Assembly: GCA_913031305.1 (NCBI GenBank)
Contig: CAJWEF010000010.1
Location: 1 to 34,827, forward strand
DNA: 34,827 nucleotides
From: an uncultured Acidiferrobacteraceae bacterium
Lineage (GTDB): Bacteria; Pseudomonadota; Gammaproteobacteria; Arenicellales; UBA868
Direction: 5' to 3'
This document shows, piece after piece, positions 31,953 through 34,827 of the stretch. Both the position numbers and the translations under genes were made by a program. The notes beneath the pieces are model-generated. The model was not told the DNA's origin, made no database searches, and saw only the letters and a list, made by a program, of their open reading frames with translations. Position 1 is the first letter of the stretch, and every line of letters begins with the position of its first letter.

Positions 31953-33778
31953 TGCAGACTGACCCCCTCCGGCGCGCTATCGCGCCCACGCTGGGCTCAG
32001 CTTTTCTGTTTCTGTTACTGCTTGGTGGCAGCCTGCTGTACACCGCCAATGGTGATGCTTCAAGTAACAGCCTTGTCACTCAAATGCTGATTAACGCAGT
32101 GGTGGTGCTCGGACTCCAGATTTACATTGGTAATACCGGTGTATTGTCTTTCGGGCACATCGGCTTTGGTGCTATCGCCGGCTACACCTTTGCCATTTGT
32201 GCCATTTCCCCGGAACGAAAACTCCGACAGATACCCAATGCGCCATTTGGATTGGCCGAGATCGACCTGACGCCGCTGCAGTCTGGAATGGTTGCACTGA
32301 CCTTGACCATCATCGTTGCCTTTGTGATCGGACTGGCGCTATCCCGCTCGGGAGCGCGGTCCGGTGCGGTAGCAGCGGTTGTCATCACCCTGGCACTGCT
32401 GTTCGTAGTCCACGAAGTTGCACGCAACTGGATCGATCTGACCCGGGGCGGAAAGACCGGCCTTTCATTCAGCCCGCTCGGCAATGCCACACTGCAAGGC
32501 AAAGTACCCATTTACCTGATCCTGGTGGGGGCGATCGCACTGGCCCGGCTATTCAAGGAAACCCGGGCGGGCCGCCTGGCACAGGCCGCCCGGGAAGATG
32601 ACCTGGCGGCACGGGTCATGGGAATCGATCCTGCAGTACAGCAGATGATCGCGTTGTTATTATCCGTGGCGGTGGTATCTGCCGGATCGGCGCTTCGCGT
32701 ATTTGAACTTGGCAGTATTAATCCACGATTGTTCTTTTTTGACTATACCTTGCTGACCCTGACCATGCTCATCGTTGGAGGTCGCAACAGCGTGGCCGGA
32801 ACCCTGGTCGGGGTATTAATCATTACCGCCGGTAGCGAATTGACCCGCAATCTGTCGGGTATGGATGTGCCGGGCATGAACTGGCTGTTACGCGATGGGC
32901 TGACCGACATCTTCCTGGGCGGTGCAATGCTGGGATTTATGATTCTGCGACCGGCCGGGTTGCTGGGTGACTGGGAAGTGGATCACTGGCTTTACCGGCG
33001 ACTGCGCCGCGCGGAGTCGCCACCAGCACCTTCACCGGTCACTACCGCAAGATCGACATCAGTCTTGCAAGCGGCAAAGGTCACTGTGCATTTTGGAGGC
33101 TACCAGGCACTGGATAATGCCAGCCTGGAAGCAACAGCCGGTGAAGTGGTTGGCCTGATCGGCCCCAACGGAGCCGGCAAGACTACGCTGCTGAATGTAA
33201 TCACCGGCCTGGTTAGATCAGACTCTGGCCGAATCGAACTTGATGGTACTGTGCTCACCGGGTTATCTCCGCATGGCATTGCACGTTCTGGCCTGGCTCG
33301 TACTTTTCAGAACTTCCGCCTGTTCTCCGCCCTCAGCGTACGGGAAAACATTGGGGTGGTACACCTGATGGCGACCCGTTTTCGCCAGAGCCGCTCCTTG
33401 CCGCCGGTCGATACGCTGGTGACCCAGGCAGGATTGTGGGAGCACCGTGATCGACGGGCTGCCGAGCTGGATTATGGCAGTGCGCGGCGGCTTGAGTTGG
33501 CGCGTGCTGCCGCTGCGGGACCGGATTTTTTACTGCTGGATGAGCCGACCAGCGGCATGAGCGACCATGAATCCATCAACATGATCGACCAGGTGCGCTC
33601 GATGGCAGAATTGATCGGAGCCGGGGTGGTGGTTATAGACCACGATCTGAATTTCATTACCGGAATCTGTGATCGCGTCTACGTGCTTGACCAGGGACGG
33701 GTGATTGCGGTGGGAACACCGGCAGAGATTTCAGTGAACCCAGCCGTGCAGGCGGCTTATCTGGGCACTACCGACTAG
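31952..33778 (+). CDS. Fused permease-ATPase of the importer, LivM-LivG
   Basis: A 608-residue fusion. Residues about 1-345 are LivM: the opening helix, INAVVVLGLQIYIGNTGVLS, the ATPase-contacting loop RAGRLAQAAREDDLAARVMG and the late GGRNSVAGTLVG block. A short linker (ESPPAPSPVTTARSTS) leads to a LivG-type ATPase: Walker A GPNGAGKTTLLN, the Q-loop ARTFQNFRLF and Walker B FLLLDEPTSGM. The signature loop reads LDYGSARRLELARAA, lacking the usual LSYGQQR. The start overlaps the livH stop. The fusion makes one polypeptide of two subunits that must pair with LivH and LivF. Confidence 0.92.
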   Translation: MQTDPLRRAIAPTLGSAFLFLLLLGGSLLYTANGDASSNSLVTQMLINAVVVLGLQIYIGNTGVLSFGHIGFGAIAGYTFAICAISPERKLRQIPNAPFGLAEIDLTPLQSGMVALTLTIIVAFVIGLALSRSGARSGAVAAVVITLALLFVVHEVARNWIDLTRGGKTGLSFSPLGNATLQGKVPIYLILVGAIALARLFKETRAGRLAQAAREDDLAARVMGIDPAVQQMIALLLSVAVVSAGSALRVFELGSINPRLFFFDYTLLTLTMLIVGGRNSVAGTLVGVLIITAGSELTRNLSGMDVPGMNWLLRDGLTDIFLGGAMLGFMILRPAGLLGDWEVDHWLYRRLRRAESPPAPSPVTTARSTSVLQAAKVTVHFGGYQALDNASLEATAGEVVGLIGPNGAGKTTLLNVITGLVRSDSGRIELDGTVLTGLSPHGIARSGLARTFQNFRLFSALSVRENIGVVHLMATRFRQSRSLPPVDTLVTQAGLWEHRDRRAAELDYGSARRLELARAAAAGPDFLLLDEPTSGMSDHESINMIDQVRSMAELIGAGVVVIDHDLNFITGICDRVYVLDQGRVIAVGTPAEISVNPAVQAAYLGTTD

Positions 33779-33816
33779 ATGGCTTTTCTGCAAACCGATT
33801 ACAACAGGAGCTAACA

Positions 33817-34575
33817 ATGGACTTTTCGGGCAAGCGGATTCTGGTTACTGGATCTTCCAGGGGGATTGGCAGGGCCACAGCAAAAGTGTTCCTGGATGCT
33901 GGCGCACGGGTTGCCATTAACGGCCGTTCACGACAAGCCACTGACAGTGGTATCGAAATGCTCGGTCCGGGTACAGCGGTGGTTGCGGCGCCGGGTGACG
34001 TCAGCGAGGTTGCTGGCTGTGAGGCCGTGGTCAACCGGGCTATCTATCTTCTCGGTGGCCTTGATGTACTGGTGAATTCCGCCGGAGTCGCGTTTTTTGA
34101 AACTATAGAAAACAGCGACGAGACGATCTGGAATTCAACCATAAACACCAACCTGAAGGGTACGTACTTCTGTATCCGTGCCGCCCTGCCCGCCCTGCGG
34201 GCCGACTACGGCAACGTGGTCAATGTGGCCTCCGACGCCGGCCTGCAGGGCGAGACGGGGCTCACCGCTTACTGTGCTTCCAAAGGCGGTGTGGTCAACC
34301 TCACTCGAGCCCTGGCCATGGAGCTGGCACCGGCGGTGCGGGTAAATTGCGTGTGCCCAGGTTATGTCGATACCGATATGGTTCGCCGGGACGGCATCGA
34401 CAAGACCGAGGATCCTGCAGCTGAAGAACGAAGACTGATGAATCTTGCGCCGCTCAAGCGATTTGCCCAACCCGAGGAGATCGGCCAGGCAATTGCCTAC
34501 CTCGCCAGTGCGCAGGCCAGAAACGTAACGGGCGCAACACTACAGATCGACGGGGGCAGTACCGCCGGACAATAA
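33817..34575 (+). CDS. Short-chain dehydrogenase/reductase (SDR)
   Basis: NAD(P)-dependent oxidoreductase of 252 residues. The cofactor motif is VTGSSRGIGRATA; the NNAG motif appears as NSAG (VLVNSAGVAFF), the catalytic serine is in NVASDAG, and Tyr-Lys are in YCASKGG. The C-terminal segment GATLQIDGGS is typical of classical 3-oxoacyl-reductase-like SDRs. ATG 33817 has AGGAG seven bases upstream. It is the last plus-strand gene, 38 bases behind the importer, and probably co-transcribed. Substrate unknown; it could process the alcohol, keto or hydroxy acid that the operon produces. Confidence 0.9.
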   Translation: MDFSGKRILVTGSSRGIGRATAKVFLDAGARVAINGRSRQATDSGIEMLGPGTAVVAAPGDVSEVAGCEAVVNRAIYLLGGLDVLVNSAGVAFFETIENSDETIWNSTINTNLKGTYFCIRAALPALRADYGNVVNVASDAGLQGETGLTAYCASKGGVVNLTRALAMELAPAVRVNCVCPGYVDTDMVRRDGIDKTEDPAAEERRLMNLAPLKRFAQPEEIGQAIAYLASAQARNVTGATLQIDGGSTAGQ

Positions 34576-34663
34576 CAGGGCCAACATGGCCGGGCTAAAG
34601 ATGGGCCAGCAGCCTGGGGTCGGTTGTTCGGCTACTAAAACGGCTTTGGTTAAAACCGGTATT

Positions 34664-34827
34664 TTACCGCCACTGCTTCTCCTCAGAAATCCACTTTCCA
34701 CCAGGCAATGGCCCGTCCTTTGAGAAGGCATCGACCAGATTCGACAGCAACTTGGACACATTGTTGTTGAATCCATGACTGGGAAGCGCCTGACCAAAAG
34801 CGATTGAACCACTTGAGAAAACAGCGC
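34664..34827 (-). CDS. Partial gene at the window edge: C-terminus resembling N,N-dimethylformamidase large subunit
   Basis: The minus strand entering from the right edge reads 53 residues before TAA 34664, beginning AVFSSGSIAFGQALPSHGFN and continuing NNVSKLLSNLVDAF. The GAVFS.GSI...LP..G.NNNVS pattern is like the C-terminal region of N,N-dimethylformamidase large-subunit-like proteins. It has no start in the window because the gene continues outside. A longer start-to-stop frame in another reading frame covers the same bases but has unnatural composition. It is convergent with the SDR gene. The assignment rests on a short pattern and is tentative. Confidence 0.5.
   Translation of the reverse strand, partial: AVFSSGSIAFGQALPSHGFNNNVSKLLSNLVDAFSKDGPLPGGKWISEEKQWR

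Noticed and set aside
34540-34812. A 90-residue minus-strand open frame overlapping the end of the SDR gene
   Set aside because: Its composition is unnatural, and a different minus frame over the same bases gives a protein-like C-terminus that runs off the window edge and avoids the SDR gene.
1-34827. CRISPR arrays, insertion sequences, phage genes or attachment sites
   Set aside because: I saw no regularly spaced repeats, transposase or integrase motifs, or tRNA-associated direct repeats anywhere in the window.

Overview
The window looks like a chromosomal segment of a Gram-negative proteobacterium, most likely a gammaproteobacterium. The reasons are a PilA-type pilin, a PilB/GspE-type ATPase, an abundance of GGDEF/EAL signalling proteins, an SbmA/BacA-like transporter and closely packed genes of moderately high GC. 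The exact taxon cannot be read from the sequence. There is no rRNA, tRNA, CRISPR array or recognisable insertion sequence.

Left part (1-4600): a methionine gamma-lyase (minus), a decayed Rieske oxygenase C-terminus (minus), a phytanoyl-CoA dioxygenase-family enzyme (plus), a bifunctional mannose-1-phosphate guanylyltransferase/mannose-6-phosphate isomerase (minus) and a small membrane protein (plus).

Surface and c-di-GMP part (4600-15900, all minus): a type IV major pilin, a membrane GGDEF cyclase with an I-site, a small exported protein of unknown function, a PilB/GspE ATPase with an MshEN-like N-terminus, a 1320-residue membrane PAS-GGDEF-EAL protein carrying a C-terminal LysR-type substrate-binding domain, a DsbA-like/receiver-like/GGDEF protein with a helix-turn-helix regulator upstream of it, and a GGDEF remnant interrupted by an in-frame stop. 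Pilus assembly and several c-di-GMP enzymes with unusual sensor modules sit together.

Middle part (15900-21650): an SbmA/BacA-like peptide transporter (minus), a GMC oxidoreductase behind a structured leader (plus), an EamA transporter (minus) and a sulfatase/phosphonate-monoesterase family hydrolase (plus).

Right part (21836-34575, all plus): an operon-like run behind a candidate sigma-70 promoter. It holds a glutamine-synthetase-family ligase; a three-part dehydrogenase (2Fe-2S protein, FAD protein with a BFD-like cluster domain, DAO-type flavoprotein) whose DAO subunit is fused to a four-cluster polyferredoxin; an aldehyde:ferredoxin oxidoreductase; a MoaD-like protein; a complete branched-chain-amino-acid-type ABC importer; and an SDR dehydrogenase. 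My reading, which is inference, is import of an amine or amino-acid-like compound, optional gamma-glutamylation, oxidation to an aldehyde and oxidation of that aldehyde by a tungsten enzyme. This resembles the Puu putrescine route, but with low-potential Fe-S redox chemistry replacing the oxidase and the NAD-linked aldehyde dehydrogenase. The polyferredoxin fusion physically ties the amine dehydrogenase to the tungstoenzyme and is the most unusual object in the window. The right edge cuts a convergent gene whose C-terminus resembles N,N-dimethylformamidase large subunits.
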